Source of the DNA: Paenibacillus endophyticus
GTDB taxonomy: Bacteria; Bacillota; Bacilli; Paenibacillales; Paenibacillaceae
Length of the DNA stretch: 64,000 bases
Assembly: GCF_014192395.1 (NCBI RefSeq)
Contig: NZ_JACHXW010000004.1
Coordinates: forward strand, 225,331-289,330
Direction of reading: 5' to 3'
Part shown: positions 41,043 to 49,668 of the stretch, piece after piece
How the letters are laid out: each line of letters begins with the position of its first letter
Numbering within the stretch: position 1 is the first letter of the stretch
The notes under the pieces: generated by a model
What the model saw: only the letters and a program-made list of their open reading frames with translations
Database searches by the model: none
Told to the model about the DNA's origin: nothing
Program-made: the position numbers and the translations under genes

Positions 41043-43013
41043 CTATTCCTCATATTCCGTAAAATCAACGTTCTCAACAATCCAGCGCTTTCGAGGGTCA
41101 ACCTTATCGCCCATCAGCGTAGATACTCTGCGCTCTGCTTTGGCTGCGTCCTCGATCTGCACCTGCAGCAGCGTACGTTTCTCCGGGTCCATCGTCGTTT
41201 CCCATAGCTGATCGGGATTCATCTCCCCTAGACCCTTGTAGCGCTGCAGCTCGTAATTTTTGCCGTATTCCTTCAAATAGTTCTGTAGCTGCTCGTCGGT
41301 CCATGCGTATCGAATCGTTTCGAGCTTCCCTGATTTACGTGTAATCTTATATAACGGCGGCTGTGCGATATAGACGCGACCCAGATCAATCAACGGCTTC
41401 ATATACCGGTAGAAAAAAGTTAGAAGCAGAACTTGAATATGCGCGCCGTCCGTATCCGCATCCGTCATAATAATAATTTTATTGTAGTTGCATTCTTCCG
41501 CGACGAATTCCGACCCGACTCCAGCGCCGATTGCCGAAATGATCGCTTTATACTCGTCGTTTTTCAATATATCGATTAGCTTCGCTTTTTCCGGGTTCAT
41601 CGGCTTGCCTTTGAGCGGCAGCAGCGCTTGATATTTGGAATCCCTGCCCTGCTTCGCCGAGCCGCCTGCGGAATCGCCTTCCACGATAAACAGCTCGGTA
41701 CGCGTGTAATCTTTGGACTGGGCAGGCGTGAGCTTGCCATTCAGGTTCGAGCTTTCACTGCGCTTCTTGCCGCTGCGGATTTCCTCGCGCGCCTTGCGGG
41801 CAGCCTCGCGTGCTTTCGACGCTTGAAGCGATTTCTTGAGGAGCATTTGCGCGATTTGCGGATTCTCTTCGAGAAAAACCTGCATCTTCTCCGAAACGAT
41901 CGCGTCAACCGCGCTGCGGGCTGATGAACTGCCAAGCTGGTCCTTGGTTTGTCCAACAAATTCAACCTCAGACATCTTAATATTAATGACAACCATCATG
42001 CCTTCGCGCAAATCATTGCCCTCAAGATTTTTGTCTTTATCCTTGAGCATCGCAGCTTTGCGGGCATAGTCGTTCATAACGCGAGTATATGCGGTTTTAA
42101 AACCGGTTTCATGCGTTCCGCCGCCGCGTGTCGGAATTGAGTTGACGAAGGAAGCAATCGTCTCGGTGTAGCCATCGTTGTATTGAAGGGCAACCTCAAC
42201 CTCAATTTCATCCCGCTCGCTTGCAAAATGGATGACATCATGAAGTACCGTCTTTTCTTCGTTTAGAAATTGAACAAATTGGCGTGCACCGCCTTCATAA
42301 TGGAACACATCCTGCTTGCCGCTGCGGTCATCCTTAATCGACACCTTAAGTCCCGAGTTTAGAAATGCGATTTCCTGCAGACGTTCCGCAAGCGTGTCGT
42401 AGCTTAGCGTTGTGCCGTTCTGAAACACGCGTCCGTCCGGTTTGAAAGTGACCTTCGTGCCTGTCCGGTTTGTCGTACCGATAATTTCCAGTCCGCGTAC
42501 CGGTTCGCCGACATGCTCCCTGCCAGACTCATCCACCCAATATTCAAAACGCTGGCGGTGAATCTTCCCATCGCGGAATATATCGACCTCCAGCCATTCG
42601 GAGAGGGCATTCGTAACCGAAGCGCCAACGCCGTGCAGGCCGCCGGACTTTTTATAGCCGCCGCCGCCAAACTTTCCGCCTGCGTGCAGTATAGTAAATA
42701 CGACTTGCGGAGTAGGAATGCCGGTCTTATGCATGCCGGTTGGTATGCCTCGACCGTTGTCGTGAACGGTAACTGCCCCATTCTTATGCAAGGTCACTTC
42801 GATAGCCGAACAAAACTTGGCCAAATGCTCATCGACCGCATTATCGACAATTTCCCATACCAGATGATGCAAGCCTGAGCTGCTTGTACTGCCTATGTAC
42901 ATGCCCGGTCTTTTCCTAACTGCCGTCAAGCCTTCAAGTACCTGTATATCATCGGCCTCATAATTCCGGTCTGCGGCCGCTGTATTTGCAAAGAGATCTG
43001 TTTGCTCTGACAT
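41043..43013 (-). CDS. parE: DNA topoisomerase IV subunit B
   Basis: 656 residues. The GHKL ATPase domain includes EIVDNAVDEHLA and the glycine loop HDNGRGIPTGMH, and RKRPGMYIG at the start. The TOPRIM domain shows FIVEGDSAGGSAKQGRD, PLKGKPMNPEK and the DADTDGAHI metal site. The ATG at 43013 follows GGGGAC; an in-frame ATG 24 bases upstream is less good. Cotranscribed with parC. Confidence 0.96.
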   Translation of the reverse strand: MSEQTDLFANTAAADRNYEADDIQVLEGLTAVRKRPGMYIGSTSSSGLHHLVWEIVDNAVDEHLAKFCSAIEVTLHKNGAVTVHDNGRGIPTGMHKTGIPTPQVVFTILHAGGKFGGGGYKKSGGLHGVGASVTNALSEWLEVDIFRDGKIHRQRFEYWVDESGREHVGEPVRGLEIIGTTNRTGTKVTFKPDGRVFQNGTTLSYDTLAERLQEIAFLNSGLKVSIKDDRSGKQDVFHYEGGARQFVQFLNEEKTVLHDVIHFASERDEIEVEVALQYNDGYTETIASFVNSIPTRGGGTHETGFKTAYTRVMNDYARKAAMLKDKDKNLEGNDLREGMMVVINIKMSEVEFVGQTKDQLGSSSARSAVDAIVSEKMQVFLEENPQIAQMLLKKSLQASKAREAARKAREEIRSGKKRSESSNLNGKLTPAQSKDYTRTELFIVEGDSAGGSAKQGRDSKYQALLPLKGKPMNPEKAKLIDILKNDEYKAIISAIGAGVGSEFVAEECNYNKIIIMTDADTDGAHIQVLLLTFFYRYMKPLIDLGRVYIAQPPLYKITRKSGKLETIRYAWTDEQLQNYLKEYGKNYELQRYKGLGEMNPDQLWETTMDPEKRTLLQVQIEDAAKAERRVSTLMGDKVDPRKRWIVENVDFTEYEE

Positions 43014-43544
43014 GAGCGTCCCCCAATCTGTAATCACGTTTCCGTATCTTCAAGCTATTTTAATTCAAACTGTCCTGTTTCGTAAAGACATCCAAGTAGA
43101 GAAACAACTGCGCAGCGCCAACATTGTAAGCATAGCAAGGGATAAGTCCATTAATAGATTGTATGAAGCACGATGAATCCTTCACTGCAATACCTATAAG
43201 GATAACACAATATGCTTGCTAAACAGCATTTTCCAGCAAGGTTCTTTTTTGAAGCAGCATTCCTTAGTGGATTTGCACCAGCAAAAATAAAACGATACCA
43301 TATATTCTTCCTATGTTCCATAATCCTGCAAGTACAATTACTGCACAGGTTAATAAAGATGATGTTAGCATGTTTTGCAGATTAATGGGATTTATGTATG
43401 AAAGCCAAAAATTGATGCAAAAAAGAGAATGCTTCGCATTGAAACATCATCTATTCTAATCCGATTAATTGACAAAACAGGTCAACCACCGTATTATGGG
43501 TTACGATTATTATGTAAATTCATAACATGCGCAGAGGTTAAACG
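43014..43544. other. Intergenic region upstream of parE
   Basis: About 530 bases without a supportable gene. It holds the parE promoter region (minus strand TTTACG, 18-base gap, TAAAAT near 43060-43090), a weak plus-strand hairpin CTTGCT/AGCAAG (43215-43240) followed by TTCTTTTTT that could end a small RNA, and the promoter of the small Cys protein gene at its right end. Confidence 0.4.
43469..43497 (+). promoter_or_regulatory. Near-consensus vegetative promoter
   Basis: TTGACA (43469-43474), 17-base spacer and TATTAT (43492-43497), 48 bases before the ATG of the small Cys protein. Confidence 0.8.
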
Positions 43545-43721
43545 ATGAATGCGATTGAACGAATCGATTGTATGAAATGCAAATATTACTTTATCACTTG
43601 GGAGCCTGGAGCGTCCAAGGGCTGCAAAGCTTTCGGCTTCAAAACCAATCAATTGCCCAGCATGGTCGTATACCGATCATCCGGCAAGCCTTGTCTAGAG
43701 TTCGAAAGCAAGCAGAAATAG
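43545..43721 (+). CDS. Small four-Cys conserved protein
   Basis: 58 residues. It has CMKCKYYFITWEPGASKGCKAF (split: C9-x-x-C12, then YYFITWEP and GCKAFGFKT) and PSMVVYRSSGKPCLEF near the end, so four Cys at positions 9, 12, 27 and 50. The order C-x2-C-YY-x-T-W, G-C-K-x-F-G-F-K and SSG-x-x-C is one I recall from short conserved proteins across Bacillota and other phyla, some mislabelled as uracil-DNA glycosylase. It may bind zinc or a small cluster. AGAGG lies before the ATG, and a strong promoter stands upstream. Confidence 0.8.
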   Translation: MNAIERIDCMKCKYYFITWEPGASKGCKAFGFKTNQLPSMVVYRSSGKPCLEFESKQK

Positions 43722-43834
43722 TAGATGCATCAATTGCTCTCTCTCACCAATAATTAACTAACTCATAGTCATTCATAGTCCTCTGACTGTAGAGCCAGCG
43801 GAACGAATTCGGATGGCAAGCTTGTTTTCAAACA

Positions 43835-43858
43835 AAAAAGCACCGTGAGGTGCTTTTT
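43835..43858 (-). terminator. Terminator of the yqkE-type gene
   Basis: AAAAAGCACC / GGTGCTTTTT with loop GTGA, only a few bases after the stop at 43863; U run on the minus strand. Confidence 0.9.
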
Positions 43859-43862
43859 CGCG

Positions 43863-44138
43863 TTATTTATGCTTGGACCAATTAGGATCGCTATTATCGA
43901 GCAGATAAGAAAAGTCATTTTCCAGCCTTTTTTGCTCTGCTTTTTTCTTATCTTCCTCCTGCTTTCGCTGTTCCTCTTTCTTTGCAGCATCCGCCTGCTT
44001 CATCTCGTCAGCCTGTAATTTAAGCTTGCTGAGCACATCGCTGCTTAACAAATCCTTTAGGGTTACTCCGTTTTCAGACTCCGGCTTTGATGCCTGTCTA
44101 GGAGGTGTAGAAGCTATTTTTTTCTGTTTTTTCCCCAT
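43863..44138 (-). CDS. yqkE: YqkE family protein (DUF3886)
   Basis: 91 residues, highly charged. A basic start (MGKKQKKIAS) is followed by TLKDLLSSDVLSKLKLQADEM and a long Lys/Glu/Gln helix, then LENDFSYLLDNSDPNWSKHK. The TLKDLL and the ENDFSYLLDNS...DW end are the DUF3886/YqkE marks. Function unknown. Ribosome site AGGTG is 9 bases before the ATG. Monocistronic with its own terminator. Confidence 0.85.
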   Translation of the reverse strand: MGKKQKKIASTPPRQASKPESENGVTLKDLLSSDVLSKLKLQADEMKQADAAKKEEQRKQEEDKKKAEQKRLENDFSYLLDNSDPNWSKHK

Positions 44139-44237
44139 CTACGATAACACCTGCCTTTAGTCGTTCTGGCAACGCTTCAGCGTGAAAGTCAAGCGTGCCA
44201 ATAAATCAAATGATCGTTAATTATAATAACTTGCTTC

Positions 44238-46355
44238 TCACTCTCTTGCAAGCACAAACTGGCTCATATCATCTTGAAGCTGCTGCGAAAGCTTTCTCAG
44301 CGATTCCGATGACGTTTGGATTTTTACCATCGAAGCTAGCTGCTGTTCAGCAGCAGCGGCCATCGTTACCGCCTCTGAAGAGGTTTTGCGCGATACGTCC
44401 GCTACTTCATCTATCGTTGCCGTAACCTCTTCCATACCTGCTGATATCTGCTCTGACGCTGCGGATACCTCTTGTACCTGCTCACTCATCTTCCTGATGT
44501 CTGATAAAATTCTGCTCATCGTAGATTGTGTATTCCCAATCGACTGCAAGCCCGTATCTGTCTCTAACCGCATCTCATTCATTGCGGCTACCGTCTCGTC
44601 AACATGAGTTCGAACTGCAGACAACAGCTCCTCTATTGATTTCACAGACAGCGCAGTTTGCTCTGCCAGCTTGCCAACCTCCGAGGCAACGACGCTAAAA
44701 CCGCGCCCATGCTCACCAGCTCTTGCAGCCTCTATATTGGCGTTCAATGCAAGCAGCCGCGTTTGCCTGGCAATCGTCATGATGACCCCAATTATTTGTT
44801 CCATTTGAACAGAGTGTCCGTCCAGCCTCGCAACGACCTGTGCAGATTCAACTTGTGAGCTCTTAATATTGCTCATCTGCCGAGCCGTCTCTTCTAAAAG
44901 TTGATTCCCAAACTTAACATGCTCGGCAGCATGAAAGGCCGACTCTGCGGCATCTGAAGACGCTTCGGCGATTCGAGTAATGCCGATTGACATTTCATTC
45001 ATTGCTGATGCCGTTTCGCTCGTTGAAAGGCTCTGCATCTCCGTTCCGTTTGAGACATTCTGAATGGCGTCAGCAATAAGCTTCATCGCTGTAGTTGATT
45101 CAAGCGATATGACGTTTAATTGTGTTGACGATGATGCAGCATTGTCCGAAACGTGTTGATTTCGCCGCATCAGAACATTTAAAGCGCCTAACATCTCGTT
45201 GAAGGCAAGAGCTACGTGCTGCAGCTCATCCCTCGTATCGAGCTGAAGCTCCTGCGACAAATCTCCTTTAGCCATTTGCTCTACACGAGTTTTAAGCGCA
45301 TTAACCGTTGCCATCACATTGCGGTAAAAACCTACATAGAACAAAGCGACCAACAGGATGATAAGGAGCGTAACGCTAAGAATGAGATTTCTACTGCGGG
45401 ATAATTCCTCGCTTCTGTTCTGAAGAACAAGATCAAGATCATTGTTCACGCTTGTGAACAGCTCAGTCAGCACCGCGATCGTGGCCGTCCCTTCTGCAAA
45501 AAATTCGTCGCTCTTCGCTTTTAATTGTGGAGCATCTAAAATATCAGACTTCACCCGCAATTGGAACCGGTCTGCTGCATCGATGGATCGTTCGCCATCC
45601 TTCAGCAAATCTGTATGAATCCCTTTATTCCAGGTTTCAACAATGCCTATTGCTTTGTTCAAATCTTTAAAGGCAGTTTCCATTTTGGCCATTTCAAGCA
45701 AAATAGTGATATGGGCATCCTCGGGTAAGGATTTCGATACGAGAACGCCATTTCCTTGCCCTCTGATGACTGCCGTGTTCTCCATTAATATCGGCAGCTG
45801 CTGCACAAGCATTGTCATTAAATAAAAGGAATCTATAGCCGTGTCCAACGAGAGCCCTGACTCGTCCGAATAGCTGCCGATAAGCGATCTCATTTGATCA
45901 ATGATCGCCGAATGAGCCGCAAAGCTTTCTTTTGCTTTCATTTCACTAAATGATCCTTCAAGCTTACTCCACTCTTCTGCAATGGATTGCCACTGACCAG
46001 AAGATTCAGGAAATGCCTCATATTGGATCGTTTTATTCATATCAGCAATAAAACGGTTGATTTCCTGCTCTTTTTTGTCCAACTCCGCTTTTAATTCCGA
46101 ATTCCCGCTTAAGAAACCGTTCGCTAAACCACGATGCTGCTGAATCATCAGCATGAACGGCATAATTTCGTTAATCTCCGAAGCACCCGCTCTTTCATTC
46201 TTGATAAAAACGAGCTCCTGCTGCTGCTCCGACATCCATACATACAACAGCATCCCAATCGGTATAACCATCAAAAAACTGATAAAAGCAAACTTTTGAC
46301 CATAACGGAGTTTGGACATGACCGCAGCAAACGGTCGCAACAATCGATTAAGCAT
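44238..46355 (-). CDS. Methyl-accepting chemotaxis protein with NIT-type sensor
   Basis: 705 residues. Transmembrane helix about 18-38, a large helical extracellular domain with [17 protein letters not shown], the mark of NIT (nitrate/nitrite-sensing type) domains, a second membrane helix near 330, HAMP (about 350-400) and a cytoplasmic signalling domain with the hairpin tip [19 protein letters not shown]. The NIT fold often senses nitrate or nitrite, but the ligand here is unproven. The ATG at 46355 follows AGGTAGGGG; an in-frame start 126 bases upstream lacks a site. Confidence 0.93.
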   Translation of the reverse strand: MLNRLLRPFAAVMSKLRYGQKFAFISFLMVIPIGMLLYVWMSEQQQELVFIKNERAGASEINEIMPFMLMIQQHRGLANGFLSGNSELKAELDKKEQEINRFIADMNKTIQYEAFPESSGQWQSIAEEWSKLEGSFSEMKAKESFAAHSAIIDQMRSLIGSYSDESGLSLDTAIDSFYLMTMLVQQLPILMENTAVIRGQGNGVLVSKSLPEDAHITILLEMAKMETAFKDLNKAIGIVETWNKGIHTDLLKDGERSIDAADRFQLRVKSDILDAPQLKAKSDEFFAEGTATIAVLTELFTSVNNDLDLVLQNRSEELSRSRNLILSVTLLIILLVALFYVGFYRNVMATVNALKTRVEQMAKGDLSQELQLDTRDELQHVALAFNEMLGALNVLMRRNQHVSDNAASSSTQLNVISLESTTAMKLIADAIQNVSNGTEMQSLSTSETASAMNEMSIGITRIAEASSDAAESAFHAAEHVKFGNQLLEETARQMSNIKSSQVESAQVVARLDGHSVQMEQIIGVIMTIARQTRLLALNANIEAARAGEHGRGFSVVASEVGKLAEQTALSVKSIEELLSAVRTHVDETVAAMNEMRLETDTGLQSIGNTQSTMSRILSDIRKMSEQVQEVSAASEQISAGMEEVTATIDEVADVSRKTSSEAVTMAAAAEQQLASMVKIQTSSESLRKLSQQLQDDMSQFVLARE

Positions 46356-46463
46356 AGAATCCCCTACCTTATGTATTTTCTCTAATCTACAACCTATATC
46401 GGTAGGGAGCGAGATACTTTTAACACCAATGTTAGGTATAGTGACATATATATGCCGAAATGC

Positions 46464-46506
46464 AAAAAGACCGATTCCCAAGCGGATATCTCCGGGAATC
46501 GGTCTT
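46464..46506 (-). terminator. Terminator of purT
   Basis: A 13-base perfect stem AAGACCGATTCCC / GGGAATCGGTCTT; on the minus strand it is followed by TTTTTGC. It lies 20 bases after the purT stop. Confidence 0.9.
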
Positions 46507-46526
46507 AGTATTCATATTATATTCAT

Positions 46527-47708
46527 CTAATTGCCATACTCAATAAAGAGAGCTTCAGCAGCTGTTCGTGCCCATTCACGCGCCTGCTCAACGTTTGAGG
46601 CTGTGCTTAGCGCAACTGCCATGCGTCTTCCCGTCTTGGTCTCCGGTTTACCGAATACGCGGACTTGGGTATGAGGCACGGATAGCGCCTCTTCAACGCC
46701 GCCAATACGGAACTCGCCAGCTTCTCTGTCTGCTTTGAGCGTATGCGAAGCGCCAGGCGTCAACAAACGAATGGAAGGAATCGGAAAGCCGAGGATCGCC
46801 CTCACATGCAAGGCAAACTCCGATAAATCCTGCGTTGCCATAGTCACCATGCCCGTATCATGCGGGCGCGGCGAAACTTCGCTGAATAGGACTCCGTCTT
46901 TCGTAATAAACAGCTCCACACCATAAATTCCGTATCCCCCGAGCTCATCAGTAATACGAAGCGCGATCGCTTCCGCCTGCTCGATCTGCGCTGCCGTCAT
47001 ATCATGCGGCTGCCAGGATTCAATATAATCGCCATCCTTCTGCACATGACCGATCGGCGGGCAATAGCTTGTACCGGAAACGGAACGGACAGTGAGCAGC
47101 GTAATCTCGGACTCAAAGGTCACAAACCCTTCTACGATAATGCGCTGCTTTTTGGCGCGCCCGCCTTCCATCGCATAGCTCCAGCAAGCTTCAAGCTCTG
47201 CTTCGGAGCGGCATACGCTCTGACCTTTTCCTGATGAGCTCATGATAGGCTTAATGACACAAGGAAATCCGAGCACCGCAGCAGATTCACGCAGCTCATC
47301 CAGCGAATCAGCAAAACGGTAAGGAGCTGTCGGCAATTCCAATGTTTCTGCAGCTAGGCGCCGAATGCCTTCCCGGTCCATCGTAAGCCATGCAGCACGA
47401 GCCGTTGGAATTACGCGATGGCCTTCTTTCTCAAGCTCTAGAAGCGTTTCGGTTGCGATGGCTTCAATTTCAGGTACGATGAAATCCGGCTTTTCCTTCT
47501 CTATGATTCTGCGAAGCTCCATTCCGTTCAGCATATCAGTCGTATAGCTGCGATGTGCGACCTGCATGGCCGGCGCATGCTCATAGCGATCCACTGCAAT
47601 CGTCTCAATGCCTAAGCGCTGAGCCTCCAGCACGACTTCCTTGCCGAGCTCTCCTGAGCCTAGCAGCAGCATTTTACGAGCATTTGTAGTTAACGGTGAT
47701 CCATACAT
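46527..47708 (-). CDS. purT: Formate-dependent phosphoribosylglycinamide formyltransferase (GAR transformylase 2)
   Basis: 393 residues, the E. coli PurT length. It uses formate and ATP to make formyl-GAR in purine synthesis. It opens with [13 protein letters not shown] and [16 protein letters not shown], followed by an ATP-grasp domain ([28 protein letters not shown]). The ATG at 47708 matches the start of known PurT; the AGGAGG site is 12 bases away and lies in a long hairpin of the leader. The frame is open 39 codons further upstream, but that part is Arg/Phe-rich and unlike PurT. Confidence 0.95.
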   Translation of the reverse strand: MYGSPLTTNARKMLLLGSGELGKEVVLEAQRLGIETIAVDRYEHAPAMQVAHRSYTTDMLNGMELRRIIEKEKPDFIVPEIEAIATETLLELEKEGHRVIPTARAAWLTMDREGIRRLAAETLELPTAPYRFADSLDELRESAAVLGFPCVIKPIMSSSGKGQSVCRSEAELEACWSYAMEGGRAKKQRIIVEGFVTFESEITLLTVRSVSGTSYCPPIGHVQKDGDYIESWQPHDMTAAQIEQAEAIALRITDELGGYGIYGVELFITKDGVLFSEVSPRPHDTGMVTMATQDLSEFALHVRAILGFPIPSIRLLTPGASHTLKADREAGEFRIGGVEEALSVPHTQVRVFGKPETKTGRRMAVALSTASNVEQAREWARTAAEALFIEYGN

Positions 47709-47718
47709 AAAGAAAAAG

Positions 47719-47808
47719 AACCTCCTGGAAGCAAATCGAAGTCGATCCCTAGCCTTGAACACGGCAAGAAGATCGCTTCGGTTCGTTTTTTCTTCCATTG
47801 TGGAGGTT
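47719..47808 (-). promoter_or_regulatory. Structured purT leader that pairs over the ribosome binding site
   Basis: Read on the minus strand: AACCTCC (47808-47802) pairs with GGAGGTT (47725-47719), which is the purT Shine-Dalgarno; GGAAG (47796-47792) pairs with CTTCC (47731-47727); CGAAG+CGATC (47780-47771) pairs with GATCG+CTTCG (47747-47737, one bulged A). A 23-base terminal region remains. The roughly 90-base rod is compatible with a translational riboswitch or RNA thermometer. It matches no riboswitch I recognise. Confidence 0.6.
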
Positions 47809-47844
47809 CTACCATGAAAAATCAACTATTTTTGCAAAAGCCTA

Positions 47845-49668
47845 TTACAGATAACGATACTGAGCTTCGATTAGCCCGTTGTACACGCCTTGCTTCGCAA
47901 TCAATGCTTCATGATTGCCCTGCTCGACAATCTGACCATGATCAAGCACGATAATTTCATCGGCATGACGAATAGTTGATAAGCGGTGAGCGATCATAAA
48001 TGACGTACGGCCGGACAACAATATTTTGAGCGCTTCTTGGATCTTGAGCTCCGTCTCGGTATCGATGCTTGCTGTCGCTTCATCCAAGATTAGAATTTGC
48101 GGATCTGCTAGCAACGCCCGAGCGAAGGATAGAAGCTGGCGCTGCCCCATCGAAAGCACATTCCCGCGTTCCTCAACCTGCGTATCGTAGCCATCCGGCA
48201 GATCCATAATGAAATCATGCGCATTCACCGCTTGGGCCGCCTTAACGATCTCCGCGTCCGTCGCATTCAATCGGCCATAACGGATATTATCGCGAATTGA
48301 ACCCGCGAATATAAACGTATCCTGCAGCACGATACCAACCTGTGAGCGCAAGCTCTCAATTGTCACATCCCTAATATCGATCCCATCGATCAGAACACGT
48401 CCCTCAACCGGATCATAAAAACGGCATAGCAGGTTGATAATCGTGCTTTTACCGGAACCTGTGTGGCCAACCAGTGCGATGGATTGGCCTGCTTTCACGT
48501 CAATTGTGACATTTTTGAGTGCCGGCCGTCCCTTCTCATACTCAAAGACGATATGGTCGAAGGTCACCGCACCTTTTATTGGCGGAAGCGGCTTCGCATG
48601 CGTTAGTTCGCCTACGGTTGGCTCCTCATCAATAAATTCAAAGATTCGCTCTGATGATGCCATCGCAATAAGCAGCTGGGAATACATCTGGCCGAGACGG
48701 TTGATCGGATCCCAGAAGTTGCCGATATAATTGGCGTAACCAACGAGCAAACCAATCGTGATGGCTCCTGTTTGGATCAGATGGGAGCCGTACCAGAATA
48801 AAATAAAGGTTCCGATTGCTGACGTTACCTCTATAACCGGTCCGAACGCTTGGTTGAGCGCAGACGCTTTGTTCCATGATTTCACGTTAACCGAGTTCAT
48901 ATGGTCGAAGAAGCTCATATTGTCCTTCTCTTGCACATATGCCTGAGTAACCTTCATCCCTTGAATACTTTCGTTCAAATGAGAGTTGATGCGTGATTGC
49001 TTAATGCGCACGTCCTGCCAAGCGAACCGTATTCTTTTGCGGAGCGTCGTTGACACCAGGAACATGAGCGGTACCGTAATCATTACCGCGAGTCCCAGCT
49101 TGAAGTTCCACACAAGCAGGATGATTACAATACCGAATAACTGAACGCAGTCCATCAATAGATTGACTACGCCGTTCGTAAAGAGATCCTGCAGCGCATT
49201 AACGTCGTTCGTTACACGCACAAGCACTGAGCCGGCCGGTCTCTTGTCGTAGAAGCGGAAGCTTAGCTTCTGAATATGCTGGAACAAATGGTTCCTCAGG
49301 TCATAAATAACCTTCTGGCCGATAATGTTCGTATATTTAATGCGGTACGTATTGGAAGCCCATTGAATAATATACAAAAATAGCATCAGGCCCGCGATGA
49401 TAAGCAGCTTTGGCACGCTTGTTTGGCCGTTCGCCGGAGCGATCGCTTCATCGATCGCAAATATGACGAGCGCAGGCACGCCAAGGCGTGTCACCGTACC
49501 CAGAATCATCATAATAATAACCGGCATCAGCTCTTTGGAGTAAGGTTTCATATACATAAACAAACGGCGTAATTGCCCCCAGTTAAAGGGCTTTTCGATC
49601 AGCTCGTCATCTTGATAGATGAAGCGTTCGTTTTTATTGCTTGCCTTTGCTTTGACACTGCTGCTCAT
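47845..49668 (-). CDS. ABC exporter half-transporter (YheH/BmrD type, degenerate signature)
   Basis: 607 residues: six membrane helices (about 35-330) and one nucleotide-binding domain with Walker A GHTGSGKST and canonical Walker B ILILDEATASID. The signature is LSMGQ instead of LSGGQ. In heterodimeric exporters such as BmrCD, TM287/288 and LmrCD one subunit has such a non-canonical signature and complements the other. The ATG overlaps the stop of the partner gene (TAATG). Substrates are likely drugs or lipid-like compounds. Confidence 0.9.
   Translation of the reverse strand: MSSSVKAKASNKNERFIYQDDELIEKPFNWGQLRRLFMYMKPYSKELMPVIIMMILGTVTRLGVPALVIFAIDEAIAPANGQTSVPKLLIIAGLMLFLYIIQWASNTYRIKYTNIIGQKVIYDLRNHLFQHIQKLSFRFYDKRPAGSVLVRVTNDVNALQDLFTNGVVNLLMDCVQLFGIVIILLVWNFKLGLAVMITVPLMFLVSTTLRKRIRFAWQDVRIKQSRINSHLNESIQGMKVTQAYVQEKDNMSFFDHMNSVNVKSWNKASALNQAFGPVIEVTSAIGTFILFWYGSHLIQTGAITIGLLVGYANYIGNFWDPINRLGQMYSQLLIAMASSERIFEFIDEEPTVGELTHAKPLPPIKGAVTFDHIVFEYEKGRPALKNVTIDVKAGQSIALVGHTGSGKSTIINLLCRFYDPVEGRVLIDGIDIRDVTIESLRSQVGIVLQDTFIFAGSIRDNIRYGRLNATDAEIVKAAQAVNAHDFIMDLPDGYDTQVEERGNVLSMGQRQLLSFARALLADPQILILDEATASIDTETELKIQEALKILLSGRTSFMIAHRLSTIRHADEIIVLDHGQIVEQGNHEALIAKQGVYNGLIEAQYRYL

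Noticed and set aside
47709..47825. N-terminal extension of PurT in the open upstream frame
   Set aside because: The extension is Arg/Phe-rich, unlike PurT, and lies in the structured leader; E. coli PurT aligns from the 47708 start.
47812..47960. Plus-strand small frame beginning ATGAAAAATCAA after GGAGGTT
   Set aside because: It is antisense to the exporter gene end, and the ribosome-site look-alike is just the mirror arm of the purT hairpin.
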